Assembly (NCBI GenBank): GCA_963761475.1
Contig: CAVXGT010000027.1
Location: 1 to 64,000 of the forward strand
Length of the DNA stretch: 64,000 nucleotides
DNA from: Ga0077555 sp963761475
GTDB taxonomy: Bacteria > Pseudomonadota > Alphaproteobacteria > Rhizobiales > Hyphomicrobiaceae
Direction of reading: 5' to 3'
A program made the position numbers and the translations under genes. The notes beneath the pieces were generated by a model that saw nothing but the letters and a program-made list of their open reading frames with translations, did no database searches and had not been told where the DNA came from. Below, one piece after another: positions 1 through 8,958 of the stretch; position 1 is the stretch's first letter; every line of letters begins with the position of its first letter.

Positions 1-17
1 TCTTGGTCGTGTGAAAA
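1..17. repeat. left terminal inverted repeat of the IS1182-family element
   Basis: Reads TCTTGGTCGTGTGAAAA and matches the reverse complement of 1676-1692 at 14 of 17 positions. The repeat may extend beyond the window edge. Confidence 0.75.
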
Positions 18-179
18 CGCGATTTGGCGGGCCGGAATGCTGCAGGGCACACTCAATCTACCCGAATCCGGGGAGTTTGAAAAATCTGTTCCTCCGAGGC
101 GATCTCGGGGCGACAGCGGGCTTGTCATGCCGATCTGAGGGCGGCGAACCAGGTCATGTAGGGCGCAGTCGTCCCCGTT

Positions 180-1619
180 CTACGCCCGGACCGCCTCCAT
201 CATCCTCTCGACGCCGACGATGTTTATGACGCGCGTGAGGTTGTAGCCGAGGACGCAAAGCGCCATCTCGGTCGCGACCTTCGGCAGCGTCTTGCACAAG
301 AAGTGCGTCGCCCCCATACGCATCTTGAGAGTGCCGAACGGATGCTCGACCACCTCGCGCCGCGTGCGCATGGCATCGGGATTTCGATCGAGTCGCTCCT
401 GCGCGGCCTCGAGCACGTGCTCGTGCTCCCAGCGGGTGATGCGGCGCTCGTTACCGGTCGTGCACCGGGCTTTCAACGGACACGTGCGGCAGGCATTGGT
501 CCAGTAGCGCCGCAGGTTCTGGCCGTTTTCCTCGCTCGTATACCGAAAGCCGAGCTTTTCTCCCGCCGGGCAGCGATAAACATCCTCGACTTCCAGATAG
601 ACGAAATCCTGCTTGCCGAAACGGCCTGCCGCTTTGGCGCCCGACGTCGAGGGCTTTGGCAGCGTCACGGTGATGCCGGCGTCGTCGCACGCCTTGATCT
701 CCTCGCCGTGATAGTAGCCGCGATCGGCAACGGCCTCGAGGTTCTCGACGCCGAGAACCTCTTTTGCGGCCTTGGCGGCGTTGGCAAGTTGTGAGCGATC
801 CGAGCCCACATTCGTCACCTCGTGGTGGACGATCAGGTGGTGCTCTGTCTCGACCGCGGTCTGCACGTTGTAGCCGACGACGCCGGAGCCACGCCCGCTC
901 GTCGCCATCGAGCGGCTGTCGGGATCGGTGAGCGAAATCTGCTCGTCGGGCGAGGCCAGCATCTGCCGCTCGATCGCGTCGAGCTTTTCCATCTCCTCGT
1001 GCAGTTTCCCGAGCTTGTCCTTGAGCCGAATTCGTTTCAGCGCGATGACCTCGGTGTGTTCCTGGAGATCGGCGGTGTCGAGCTGCGAGAGATAGCGCGA
1101 GACGCTCTCCTCCAGTTGTTTCCGGCGGCGCTCCACTTTCGCTTTCGTGAAATTCCTGTCGCGGTTATTGACGGCCTTGAACTTCGAGCCGTCGATGGCG
1201 ACACTGGCTTTGTTGAGCAAGCCGAGCTTGCGGCAGACCTCCATGAACCGGGCGCACACGTTTTTGATTGCCGCGCCGTTGTCCTTGCGGAAATCGGCGA
1301 TGGTCTTGAAGTCCGGCGCCAACCGACGGAGCAACCACATCACTTCGAGATTGCGGCCGGCCTCGCGCTCGAGCCGCCGGCTCGAATGGACGCGGTTGAG
1401 ATAGCCGTAGACGTAGAGCTTCAGGTGCACCGACGGATGATAGGCGGGCCGGCCGGTCTCGGCGGCATCAACGCCTGCGAACCCGAGTTCCCTCAGATCC
1501 AGCCCGTCGACGAAGGCATCGATGAAGCGAACAGGATTGCTCTCGTCGACCCAGTCATCGAGGCATTCCGGCAACAACGTCGTCTGCGCCCGATCTGCCC
1601 CTTCGATGAAACCAGCCAT
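180..1619 (-). CDS. IS1182 family transposase
   Basis: A 479-residue transposase of the IS1182 family (DDE superfamily, RNase H fold), which cuts and joins the element ends. The N-terminal domain carries the family pattern of a PxYHP-type segment followed by YGYLNRVHSSRRLE and FRKDN. The catalytic core follows, with VAIDGSKFKAVN (first Asp), EAVADRGYYHGEE (second Asp) and a C-terminal VVEHPFGTLKMRMG segment (Glu). A Cys-rich stretch (CRTCPLKARC) precedes the last motif, as is usual in this family. The ATG at 1619 was chosen because a purine-rich GGGGGA lies just upstream. Length is normal and no stop or frameshift is seen, so the transposase may be functional. Confidence 0.93.
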   Translation of the reverse strand: MAGFIEGADRAQTTLLPECLDDWVDESNPVRFIDAFVDGLDLRELGFAGVDAAETGRPAYHPSVHLKLYVYGYLNRVHSSRRLEREAGRNLEVMWLLRRLAPDFKTIADFRKDNGAAIKNVCARFMEVCRKLGLLNKASVAIDGSKFKAVNNRDRNFTKAKVERRRKQLEESVSRYLSQLDTADLQEHTEVIALKRIRLKDKLGKLHEEMEKLDAIERQMLASPDEQISLTDPDSRSMATSGRGSGVVGYNVQTAVETEHHLIVHHEVTNVGSDRSQLANAAKAAKEVLGVENLEAVADRGYYHGEEIKACDDAGITVTLPKPSTSGAKAAGRFGKQDFVYLEVEDVYRCPAGEKLGFRYTSEENGQNLRRYWTNACRTCPLKARCTTGNERRITRWEHEHVLEAAQERLDRNPDAMRTRREVVEHPFGTLKMRMGATHFLCKTLPKVATEMALCVLGYNLTRVINIVGVERMMEAVRA

Positions 1620-1675
1620 CACGTCCCCCACCAATTCAGCAGGAGAATCATATCACTTTTCGATTCGCCGAGGAC

Positions 1676-1692
1676 TTTTCACACAACCAGGG
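1676..1692. repeat. right terminal inverted repeat of the IS1182-family element
   Basis: Reverse complement is CCCTGGTTGTGTGAAAA, pairing with the left end. It lies 57 bp upstream of the transposase start, as expected for the promoter-proximal end of the element. Confidence 0.75.
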
Positions 1693-1834
1693 TCACTCGC
1701 ACGCATCACGGGCTCTCGTGCGACGGCAGGACCGCCCCATCTGCGGACATCGGCGGCTGCTCAACCCGCACTGTCAACGCCTGACCGGCCAATGACCGCT
1801 CCCATATAATTCCACCCCTCAACCTTTTTTCCCC

Positions 1835-2755
1835 TCAACCTCCTTTGCTGCCATCTCCCTCGCCACCCGCAGGTTTCTCTTCGACCCCCAGCGCGTCCGC
1901 AAGCCGCGCTTTCGCCGAGCCCGGTCGCAACGGTTTCGGCTGGCTCTCATGCGGTGCCCAACCGGTGAGCGTGATGATCTCGAAGGTGGCGCGCACCCGC
2001 CCGTCCGGCCGGGCATGCCGCTCGGCGTAGATTTCTGCAGCCCGCATCAGCGTGGCGCGCCGCGTGAATGTCGTCTTGCGCTGGGCGAGCATGTTGTTCC
2101 AGCCCATGTGGCGCAGGTCCCGCATCAGATCGAAGGCGCTCGCATAGCCAACCTCCAGCGCATCGCTGTCGGCGACCGGAAGGGCAAGGCCGGCGCGCTG
2201 CAGCAGCCCGCCGAGGTCGCGCACGTCCGCGAACGGCGCAACGCGCGGCGAAACACCACCCTCGACCTCGCTTTCCGCGACCAGCATCGCGTCGCGCAAC
2301 TCGTGCAGAGTGCGCCCGCCGAGCAGCGTCACCAGCAGCAGCCCGTCGGGCTTGAGCGCATGGCGCAGTTGCAGCAGTGTGCCCGGAAGATCGTTGACGA
2401 GCTGCAGCGCCAGGCAGGAAACGGCAAGGTCGATCGATCCGGTCTTGAAGGCCAGCGCCTCCTCATCGACGACGACGCTGAAGCCCGCCGCATCCGCGAG
2501 CAGCCCATCCGCCGTGTCGGCATCGATCACCGTCGTCGTGCCGGCAAGGCGTCGCAGGTGCGGCGCCAGCACCGCCCGCCCGCCGCCGAGATTGAGCACC
2601 ACCGGAAACTGCCGTTGGATGAGGCTCAGCCGGTCGAGCATGTCCTCGCCCGCGTGCTGGAACAGGAAATCGCTATCCCCGCCGAGGCCAGCCGCGCGCA
2701 GCCGCCGCCGCGTCAGCAGCTCCCGGTCGAAGATGCGGTGGCTCTCGCTGCTCAT
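1835..2755 (-). CDS. class I SAM-dependent methyltransferase, BioC/NDUFAF5-like
   Basis: A 306-residue protein with a Rossmann-type methyltransferase core. A glycine-rich LNLGGGRAVLAPHL segment (about residues 50-65) corresponds to the SAM-binding loop, and VIDADTAD follows at the next strand. The N-terminus (IFDRELLTRRRLRAA) and the C-terminal YAERHARPDGRVRATFEI segment are typical of alphaproteobacterial homologues of the complex I assembly factor NDUFAF5, distantly related to BioC. A role in methylation or hydroxylation of a complex I subunit is inference from that family. The C-terminal tail is Lys/Gly-rich and low in complexity. It stands alone on the minus strand between the insertion sequence and an SDR gene. 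Confidence 0.78.
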   Translation of the reverse strand: MSSESHRIFDRELLTRRRLRAAGLGGDSDFLFQHAGEDMLDRLSLIQRQFPVVLNLGGGRAVLAPHLRRLAGTTTVIDADTADGLLADAAGFSVVVDEEALAFKTGSIDLAVSCLALQLVNDLPGTLLQLRHALKPDGLLLVTLLGGRTLHELRDAMLVAESEVEGGVSPRVAPFADVRDLGGLLQRAGLALPVADSDALEVGYASAFDLMRDLRHMGWNNMLAQRKTTFTRRATLMRAAEIYAERHARPDGRVRATFEIITLTGWAPHESQPKPLRPGSAKARLADALGVEEKPAGGEGDGSKGG

Positions 2756-2803
2756 CGCCGGTGCCGTCTTTCTGAGGTCTGTCGCCTATCCGCGGTCATC
2801 ACC

Positions 2804-3556
2804 TCAAATGCCGCGTCCGCCGGCAACATCGATGATGTTCCCCGTGGTGTAGGCCGAGGCCTCCGACATCAGCCAGAGAACGGCTTCGGCCACGTCTTCA
2901 GCCGTCCCCGCCCGGCCCATCGGTACCGTCCCCATCAGCCGGCTGACCCGGCCCGGCTCGCCGGCGCTGGCATGGATCTCGGTGTCGATCAGGCCCGGCC
3001 GCACCGCGTTGACCCGCACGCCCTCAGCCGCCAGCTCCTTGGCCATACCGATCGTCAGTGTTTCCAGTGCGCCCTTGGTGGCGCCGTAGTCGGTGCACTC
3101 GAAGGCGCCGCCGAGTTTGGCCCCCATCGACGACATGTTGACGATGGCGCCGCCCTTGCCGCCGAGCCTGGTCGACATCCGCCGCGCGGCCTCCTGCGCC
3201 GCGATATACGCGCCCTTGAAGTTGACCGCGATCATGCGATCGAGCTGATCCTCGCTGATGTCGACGAATTTCTGATGCGGACACAAGATCCCTGCGTTGT
3301 TGAAGAACGCGTCGAGCCGGCCGAGCTTGTCGTCGCATTCCCGGAACATCCGGCGAACCTCGTCTGACGAGCCCACGTCCGCCTTGATCAGAATGGCCTT
3401 GCGCCCCGCTTTCGTGACGCTGTCGGCGACACTGCGCGCAGCAGTTTCGTTGCTCGCGTAGTTGATCGCCACATCATAACCCCGCTCGGCAGCGCGCCGG
3501 GCCGTCGCCGCGCCGATGCCGCGCGAAGCCCCCGTGATCAGCAGCGTCTTGGCCAT
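2804..3556 (-). CDS. SDR family NAD(P)-dependent oxidoreductase
   Basis: A 250-residue classical short-chain dehydrogenase/reductase. The cofactor motif TGASRGIG is at residues 7-14, the NNAG motif sits mid-protein, the catalytic serine is in the VNMSSMG strand, and the catalytic Tyr-x3-Lys is YGATK. The C-terminal segment TTGNIIDVAGG is typical of the family. The substrate cannot be told from sequence; the closest general class is 3-oxoacyl-reductase or glucose-dehydrogenase-like enzymes. The ATG at 3556 was preferred over an in-frame ATG at 3577 because GGAG lies 6 nt upstream of it. The upstream region contains a double-hairpin repeat and is shared divergently with dnaE. Confidence 0.88.
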   Translation of the reverse strand: MAKTLLITGASRGIGAATARRAAERGYDVAINYASNETAARSVADSVTKAGRKAILIKADVGSSDEVRRMFRECDDKLGRLDAFFNNAGILCPHQKFVDISEDQLDRMIAVNFKGAYIAAQEAARRMSTRLGGKGGAIVNMSSMGAKLGGAFECTDYGATKGALETLTIGMAKELAAEGVRVNAVRPGLIDTEIHASAGEPGRVSRLMGTVPMGRAGTAEDVAEAVLWLMSEASAYTTGNIIDVAGGRGI

Positions 3557-4061
3557 CCTTGTCTCCGCTTGGTTCATGCAATGGTCTGGTTGTTTCGGGC
3601 AACCTAGTGTTCCGGCTCTGACATTTGCATCACATCGCGGCTAGACCCGGGGCAAATGTCAGAGCCACGAGGAACACTAGCAAGCATATGTTTCCAGTGC
3701 AGCTTTTGCATCTGACGTTTGGTCACGAGCCCACCGGCAAGTGGGTGCCGAATGTCAGATGCGCTGCACTAGGGCCAGATCGGCTGAGGTGGAATCACCC
3801 TCGCTTCCACCGGTGACGTGAATCAGTCTCTGAAATAACAAGCCAGATCGCGATTTCGCAAGAACGCCCGACTCCGATTGAAGCAACCGCGCTCCAAGCC
3901 CTTGGCCGCTGGATTTCAGCCAGAAAGTCATGCCCCGGCAGACCCAACCCAGACGGTTCCGGGGGCGGTGAATAGCGGGGACACCACCACCCCCGCCGCC
4001 AAGTCCCAGCCTCAAGATGCTACTCTTGCGCCAAACCGCAGCGATTCGAGCCGAGACCGCC
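3557..4061. other. 505-bp divergent intergenic region between the SDR gene and dnaE
   Basis: It contains the 169-bp double-hairpin repeat (3604-3772). The remaining stretch up to the dnaE start must hold promoters for both flanking genes, but no convincing -35/-10 pair was identified. Confidence 0.6.
3604..3772. repeat. double-hairpin repeat element, copy A
   Basis: Two long imperfect palindromes lie side by side. Hairpin 1 pairs 3604-3613 with 3671-3680 (CTAGTGTTCC/GGAACACTAG) and 3614-3628 with 3652-3666 (GGCTCTGACATTTGC and complement), leaving a 4-nt bulge (3667-3670) on the right arm. Hairpin 2 pairs a CAGTGCAGC arm near 3695 with GCTGCACT near 3763, and GCATCTGACGTTTGG with CCGAATGTCAGATGC, with a 4-nt TTTT bulge on the left arm; its loop holds a small CCCAC/GTGGG stem. 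A second copy at 62276-62444 has exactly the same length and aligns without gaps. The organisation resembles REP-doublet or MITE-type elements, but no known family was recognised. Confidence 0.85.
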
Positions 4062-7000
4062 ATGTCCGAGACCCACCCCGCCGTCCGTTTCGTGCACCTG
4101 AAGGTGCACTCGGCCTATTCGCTGCTCGAGGGCGCGCTCCCGATCCCCCGACTGGCCAAGCTGGCCGAGGCCCACCAGATGCCGGCGATCGGCCTCACCG
4201 ACAGCGGCAACATGTTCGGCGCGCTCGAATTCTCCGACAAGCTCGCTGGCGCCGGCATTCAGCCCATCGTCGGCGTGGCGCTACGCGTCGATTTCCACGA
4301 TATCGTCGACCGCAAGCTCGCCAACCTCAAGCCCGTGGGCGGCGAGCCCGCGCGCCCGGCGGGACCCGTGGCCTTGTTGGCGCGCACGGAGCCGGGCTAT
4401 GCCAATCTAGCCAAGCTCAACAGCCGAGCCTTCCTCAAGACCGGCGACACCGAGCCCCCCCACGTCAAGATCGAGGACCTCGCGGAACGGTCGGAGGGCG
4501 TGATCGCCATGACCGGCGGGCCGGACGGGCCGATCGATTCCGCGTTGGCTGAGGGGCAGGAGGATCTGGCCCGGGCGCGCCTGCAACGCCTCAAGGACAT
4601 TTTTGGCAGTGCCCTCTACGTCGAGATCCAGCGCCATGGCACGCCCACCGAAGCCAACGTCGAGCCGACGCTGCTGCAACTCGCTTACGAGCTCGAGCTG
4701 CCTCTTGTTGCCACCAACGAATGCTATTTCGCGACCCCCGGCGACCACGAAGCGCACGATGCGCTGATCTGCATCGCCGAAGGTCGCTACGTCAGCGAGG
4801 ACGACCGGCGCAAATTGACCGCCGAGCACTACTTCAAGAGCGCCGACGAAATGGTGGCCCTCTTCGCCGATCTTCCCGAGGCGATCGCCAACACCGTCGA
4901 GATCGCCAAGCTCTGCGCCTATCGCCCGCGCGGCCGCAAACCGATCCTGCCGGCCTTCGTCTCGACCACCGACGGCGCCACCGAGGAGGAACGCCAGGCA
5001 GCCGAGGCGGCCGAGCTCAAGCGCCAGGCCTCGGAGGGCCTCGCAAGGCGTCTCGAGGCCTGCCCGTTGGCGCCCGGCTTCACCCGCGAGGACTACGACA
5101 AGCGTCTCGACTACGAGGTCGGCGTCATCACCCAGATGAAGTTCCCGGGCTACTTCCTGATCGTTTCCGACTTCATCAAATGGTCGAAGTCGAACGGCAT
5201 CCCGGTCGGTCCCGGCCGTGGGTCCGGCGCTGGCTCCCTCGTCGCCTGGGCCTTGACCATCACCGATCTCGACCCCCTCCGGTTCGGCCTGCTGTTCGAG
5301 CGCTTCCTCAATCCCGAGCGCGTCTCGATGCCGGACTTCGACATCGATTTTTGCCAGGACCGGCGCGACGAGGTCATCCGCTACGTCCAGAAGAAATACG
5401 GCGAGGACCGGGTGGCGCAGATCATCACCCACGGCAAGTTGCAGGCCCGCGCCGTGCTGCGCGACGTCGGCCGCGTCCTCCAGATGCCCTACGGCCAGGT
5501 CGACAAGCTCTGCAAGCTCGTGCCGAACAATCCGGCTAATCCGGTGACGTTGCGCGAGGCCATCGACAGCGAACCCAAGCTGCAGGAAGCAAGCGACGAG
5601 GATCCGGTCGTCGCCCATCTGCTCGAGATCTCGCAGAAGCTCGAAGGTCTCTACCGCCACGCCTCCACCCACGCTGCCGGCATGGTGATCGGCGATCGGC
5701 CGCTCGACGAACTCGTGCCGATGTACCGCGATCCCAAGTCGAATTTCCCGATCACCCAGTTCAACTGGAAAATGGTCGAGGCTGCCGGCCTCGTGAAGTT
5801 CGACTTCCTGGGCCTCAAGACGCTCACCGTGCTCGAAAAGGCCGTCGCCCTGATCAAGCGCGTGCGCGGCATCGACATCGATCTGCCGGCGCTCGAGATT
5901 GCCGGCGACGACCCGAAAGTCCTGGCCGCCTACGAGCTGCTGGCCAAGGCGGACACCGTCGGCGTCTTCCAGTTGGAATCGACCGGCATGCGCGAGAGCC
6001 TCAAACGCCTCAAGCCCGACCGCTTCGAGGACATCATCGCCATGGTGGCGCTCTATCGCCCGGGCCCGATGGACAACATCCCGACCTACATCAACCGCAA
6101 GCACGGCGACGAGCCGATCGAGTACCCCCACGAGCTGATCCGCCCGATTCTCGAGGAAACCTACGGCGTCATCATCTATCAGGAGCAGGTCATCCAGATC
6201 GCCCAGGTGATGGGCGGCTATTCGCTGGGCCAGGCCGACCTGTTGCGGCGCGCCATGGGCAAGAAGGACAAGAACGAGATGGCCCGCCAGCAGGCGCGGT
6301 TCGTCGAGGGCGCGATGGCCAACGGCGTCAAGAAGGAGGACGCAACCTACATCTTCGAGCTGGTCGACAAGTTCGCAGGCTACGGCTTCAACAAGAGCCA
6401 CGCCGCCGCCTACGCGCTCGTCAGCTACCACACCGCCTACCTCAAGGCGAACTACCGCGAGGAGTTCATCGCCGCGTCCATGACCCTCGACATGGCCAAC
6501 ACCGACAAGCTCGCCTCCTTCGCCGCCGAGGCCCGCCGCTCCGGCATCCAGGTGGCGCCGCCGTGCGTCAACCTCTCCCAGGTGGAGTTCTCCGTCGAGC
6601 CGCCCCCCGCCGAGGCCGCACCCGCCGGCGGCAATGGCGTCGGCCACAAGGAGGCCAGGCCCGCTGCCCGCAGGCAAGGCCGCATCCGCTACGCCCTTGC
6701 CGGCCTCAAGAACGTCGGCGCCGGCGCCGTCTCGACCATTGTCGCCGAGCGCGAGCGCTCGGGCCCCTTCAAGAGCCTTGCCGATTTCGCCGCCCGCTTC
6801 GATCCCAAGGTCGTCAACAAGCGCGCACTCGAGATGCTTGCCATGTCCGGCGCCTTCGACGGCCTCGAGCCGAGCCGCGCGGCTGTCCACGGCAACGCCG
6901 ACACCATGGTTGGCGTGGCGCAGCGCCTGGGCTCCGACAAGGCCTCGGGCATTACCGACATGTTCGGTGCCACCGAAGGCCCCCGCCTCGACCTGCGGCA

Positions 7001-7670
7001 GGTGAAACCTTGGACGCCCATGGAAAAACTGCAGAACGAGTTTGCCGGTATCGGATTCTATCTGTCCGGCCATCCCCTCGACCAGTACAGCAAGATCCTG
7101 CCGAAGCTCGGCGTCACTCGCTACGCTGACTTCGAGGCCAAGGCAGGCCTCACCCTGACATCAGGCCGCCTCGCCGCCATCGTGGTCTCAGCCCGGGAGC
7201 GCCGCTCCCAGAAGGGCAACAAGTTCGCCTTCGCCATGTTTTCCGATGCCACCGGCAACTTCGAGGCCGTCGTGTTCTCAGATACGCTCGCGCGCTGCCG
7301 CGACCTGCTGGAGCCCGGCACCCCCGTGATTGTTTCGGTCGAGGCCGAGCGCGACGGCGACACCGTCAAGATGCGCGTGAACGCCATCGATGCGCTCGAT
7401 GCCGCGGCCATGAACGTCAATCGCGGCCTGCGCATCGTGCTCGACGGCCGCCGCATTACGACGACGTCCAAGCCGCTCGCTGAGATCAAGTCGCTGCTCA
7501 AGCCGGGCGGCAAGGGCGAGGTCAAGTTGCAGCTCGAGGTCGCCGGTGTGCCGGGTGTTGCCGGTGGCCGCGAGATCGAGATCGTGCTCCCCGGCCGCTA
7601 TGAGATTGGGGCAGCCGAGCGCGGCCAGTTGTCGACCGTTGCCGGCGTCATCGACGTCGTCGAAGTCTGA
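4062..7670 (+). CDS. dnaE: DNA polymerase III subunit alpha
   Basis: A 1202-residue replicative polymerase catalytic subunit (C-family, DnaE1 type), which extends DNA at the replication fork in the Pol III holoenzyme. An N-terminal PHP domain opens with FVHLKVHSAYSLLEGAL. The palm carries GRGSGAGSLVAW (about residue 385) and the catalytic aspartate motif MPDFDIDF (about residue 423). YRHASTHAAGMVI (about 530) and YGFNKSHAAAYALVSYHTAY are diagnostic of DnaE, and an OB-fold nucleic-acid-binding domain lies near residues 1000-1090. The ATG at 4062 gives the usual N-terminus, whereas an upstream in-frame ATG at 4017 would add 15 unconserved residues. Length is slightly above the common 1150-1190. 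The gene converges on glcE with 41 bp between stops. Confidence 0.97.
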   Translation: MSETHPAVRFVHLKVHSAYSLLEGALPIPRLAKLAEAHQMPAIGLTDSGNMFGALEFSDKLAGAGIQPIVGVALRVDFHDIVDRKLANLKPVGGEPARPAGPVALLARTEPGYANLAKLNSRAFLKTGDTEPPHVKIEDLAERSEGVIAMTGGPDGPIDSALAEGQEDLARARLQRLKDIFGSALYVEIQRHGTPTEANVEPTLLQLAYELELPLVATNECYFATPGDHEAHDALICIAEGRYVSEDDRRKLTAEHYFKSADEMVALFADLPEAIANTVEIAKLCAYRPRGRKPILPAFVSTTDGATEEERQAAEAAELKRQASEGLARRLEACPLAPGFTREDYDKRLDYEVGVITQMKFPGYFLIVSDFIKWSKSNGIPVGPGRGSGAGSLVAWALTITDLDPLRFGLLFERFLNPERVSMPDFDIDFCQDRRDEVIRYVQKKYGEDRVAQIITHGKLQARAVLRDVGRVLQMPYGQVDKLCKLVPNNPANPVTLREAIDSEPKLQEASDEDPVVAHLLEISQKLEGLYRHASTHAAGMVIGDRPLDELVPMYRDPKSNFPITQFNWKMVEAAGLVKFDFLGLKTLTVLEKAVALIKRVRGIDIDLPALEIAGDDPKVLAAYELLAKADTVGVFQLESTGMRESLKRLKPDRFEDIIAMVALYRPGPMDNIPTYINRKHGDEPIEYPHELIRPILEETYGVIIYQEQVIQIAQVMGGYSLGQADLLRRAMGKKDKNEMARQQARFVEGAMANGVKKEDATYIFELVDKFAGYGFNKSHAAAYALVSYHTAYLKANYREEFIAASMTLDMANTDKLASFAAEARRSGIQVAPPCVNLSQVEFSVEPPPAEAAPAGGNGVGHKEARPAARRQGRIRYALAGLKNVGAGAVSTIVAERERSGPFKSLADFAARFDPKVVNKRALEMLAMSGAFDGLEPSRAAVHGNADTMVGVAQRLGSDKASGITDMFGATEGPRLDLRQVKPWTPMEKLQNEFAGIGFYLSGHPLDQYSKILPKLGVTRYADFEAKAGLTLTSGRLAAIVVSARERRSQKGNKFAFAMFSDATGNFEAVVFSDTLARCRDLLEPGTPVIVSVEAERDGDTVKMRVNAIDALDAAAMNVNRGLRIVLDGRRITTTSKPLAEIKSLLKPGGKGEVKLQLEVAGVPGVAGGREIEIVLPGRYEIGAAERGQLSTVAGVIDVVEV

Positions 7671-7711
7671 AGCCGCTCACGGTGGCGCATTCATCGGCTT
7701 AGGCCGACGCG

Positions 7712-8935
7712 TCACCCTGGCATCATCCGACCGCGATTGAGGATGCCGCCGGGATCGAAGATGGCCTTGAGCTTGGCGGTCAGCTTGGCAAGGCCCGGCT
7801 CCAGCGGTTGGAACACGTCGGTCGCAGCCCGTACCGATGCGTCGGCCCGGATCAGCGTGGCATGCCCGCCGTGTGCAGCGATCACGCGGCGAATGTCGGC
7901 AGCGCCCGCATCGGACGTCGGCAGCACCTCCGCCCAGATCAGTCCGCCCGCCCAATCGTAGAACGCATTCGATGTCATGAATCCGGAGATGCCCGCCATC
8001 ACTTTCGGCCCCGCCTGCGGCGACGTCGAGATCCGCCACAATGGCGCGTTCGATCCCTGCAGCACCGACAACTGGCGAAGCTCGTCCCAGAACGACAGCA
8101 AATCCTCGTTGCCGAGCACATGCACGTCGCCATAGAGCTTGAGCTCGTCACTGAGCCGCCCCGTGCGGTAGGCAATCGACGTCGAGAAGTTCTCGATCCT
8201 GACCGCCGTGACGGCCTGGTGCTCGCTCTTGAGCCCCTCGTGCCACAGCCGCTCAGCCATTGCCTTTTGCAAGTGCACGGCGCCGCTCACTTCATAGGGC
8301 GTCATCATGGCAGTCGTCAGCGCCTCGATCGCGATGCTGTCCTCGAGGCCGAGCAGGATCAACGTCGCCGTCTCCTCCGGTCGCGGCATCACCTTGAACG
8401 TGGCCTCCGTCAGCACCGCCAGCGTGCCCCAGCTTCCAGCCAGCATGCGCGCCAGATCGAGGCCCGTGACGTTCTTCATCACGCGCCCGCCCGACCGGAA
8501 CGCGACACCTTCCCCCGAGATCGCCGTCACGCCCAGCAGGTGATCCCGACCCGCGCCGACGGCAATCCGCCGCGCGCCGGAAAAGTTCAACGCGAAGAGC
8601 GAGCCCACCGTCCCCTGGCCAGGCTCGTGCCCGATCACCGCCGGCAGGTCCACCGGCTCGAACGCCAGCATCTGGTTCTGGCTCGCGAGATCGGCTTCGA
8701 TCCGTCCGAGCGGCGTTCCCGCCCGCGCCGACATCACAAGCTCCGACGGCTCGTAGAGACGCACGCCCGTCAGCGACGTCGTCGTCAGCGCCACCGCGTG
8801 CTGCGTCGGCCGGCCGAGATCGCGCTTGCTGCCTGTCCCGATGATTTCGATCGGCGTCGCGCTCTTCGTGGCCTCCACGAGTGATCGCTGCAACTCCCAC
8901 TCGGTGGCGGGTCTCAATAGGCTCTGGTTCTGCAA
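7712..8935 (-). CDS. glcE: glycolate oxidase subunit GlcE (FAD-binding)
   Basis: About 407 residues; the FAD-binding accessory subunit of glycolate oxidase, which oxidises glycolate to glyoxylate at the membrane. An FAD_binding_4 (PCMH-type) domain covers IEIIGTGSKRDLGRP through GRVMKNVTGLDLARMLAGSW, and a GlcE-type C-terminus ends at LKAIFDPGGILNRGRM. No ATG is available near the conserved start. A TTG at 8935 follows AGGAG with an 8-nt spacer and is the best start. It begins 24 nt after the glcD stop, so the two are cotranscribed. A third subunit gene, glcF (iron-sulfur), would normally follow but is absent here; the next gene is the convergent dnaE. Confidence 0.88.
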   Translation of the reverse strand: MQNQSLLRPATEWELQRSLVEATKSATPIEIIGTGSKRDLGRPTQHAVALTTTSLTGVRLYEPSELVMSARAGTPLGRIEADLASQNQMLAFEPVDLPAVIGHEPGQGTVGSLFALNFSGARRIAVGAGRDHLLGVTAISGEGVAFRSGGRVMKNVTGLDLARMLAGSWGTLAVLTEATFKVMPRPEETATLILLGLEDSIAIEALTTAMMTPYEVSGAVHLQKAMAERLWHEGLKSEHQAVTAVRIENFSTSIAYRTGRLSDELKLYGDVHVLGNEDLLSFWDELRQLSVLQGSNAPLWRISTSPQAGPKVMAGISGFMTSNAFYDWAGGLIWAEVLPTSDAGAADIRRVIAAHGGHATLIRADASVRAATDVFQPLEPGLAKLTAKLKAIFDPGGILNRGRMMPG

Positions 8936-8958
8936 CTTGTGCGCTCCTGGGCTCAGGA

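Larger units (their letters stand above)
1..1692 (-). mobile_element. IS1182-family insertion sequence
   Basis: The element is bounded by 17-bp imperfect terminal inverted repeats (1-17 and 1676-1692, 14 of 17 positions matching, both containing GTGTGAAAA on the outside-in strand) and encloses a single minus-strand transposase gene. About 180 bp of non-coding sequence lies between the transposase stop and the left end. The left end sits at the window edge, so target duplication cannot be assessed there. Family assignment rests on the transposase; the outer boundaries are inferred from the repeats. Confidence 0.85.

Noticed and set aside
3604..3772. Rho-independent terminators as the sole explanation of the double hairpins
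   Set aside because: No T-runs follow the stems on either strand, and copy A lies in a divergent promoter region where terminators are not expected.
4407..7073. 888-residue minus-strand open frame opposite dnaE
   Set aside because: A shadow of the dnaE coding strand in GC-rich DNA; its composition is His/Asp/Leu-rich with no domain, and dnaE is unambiguous.
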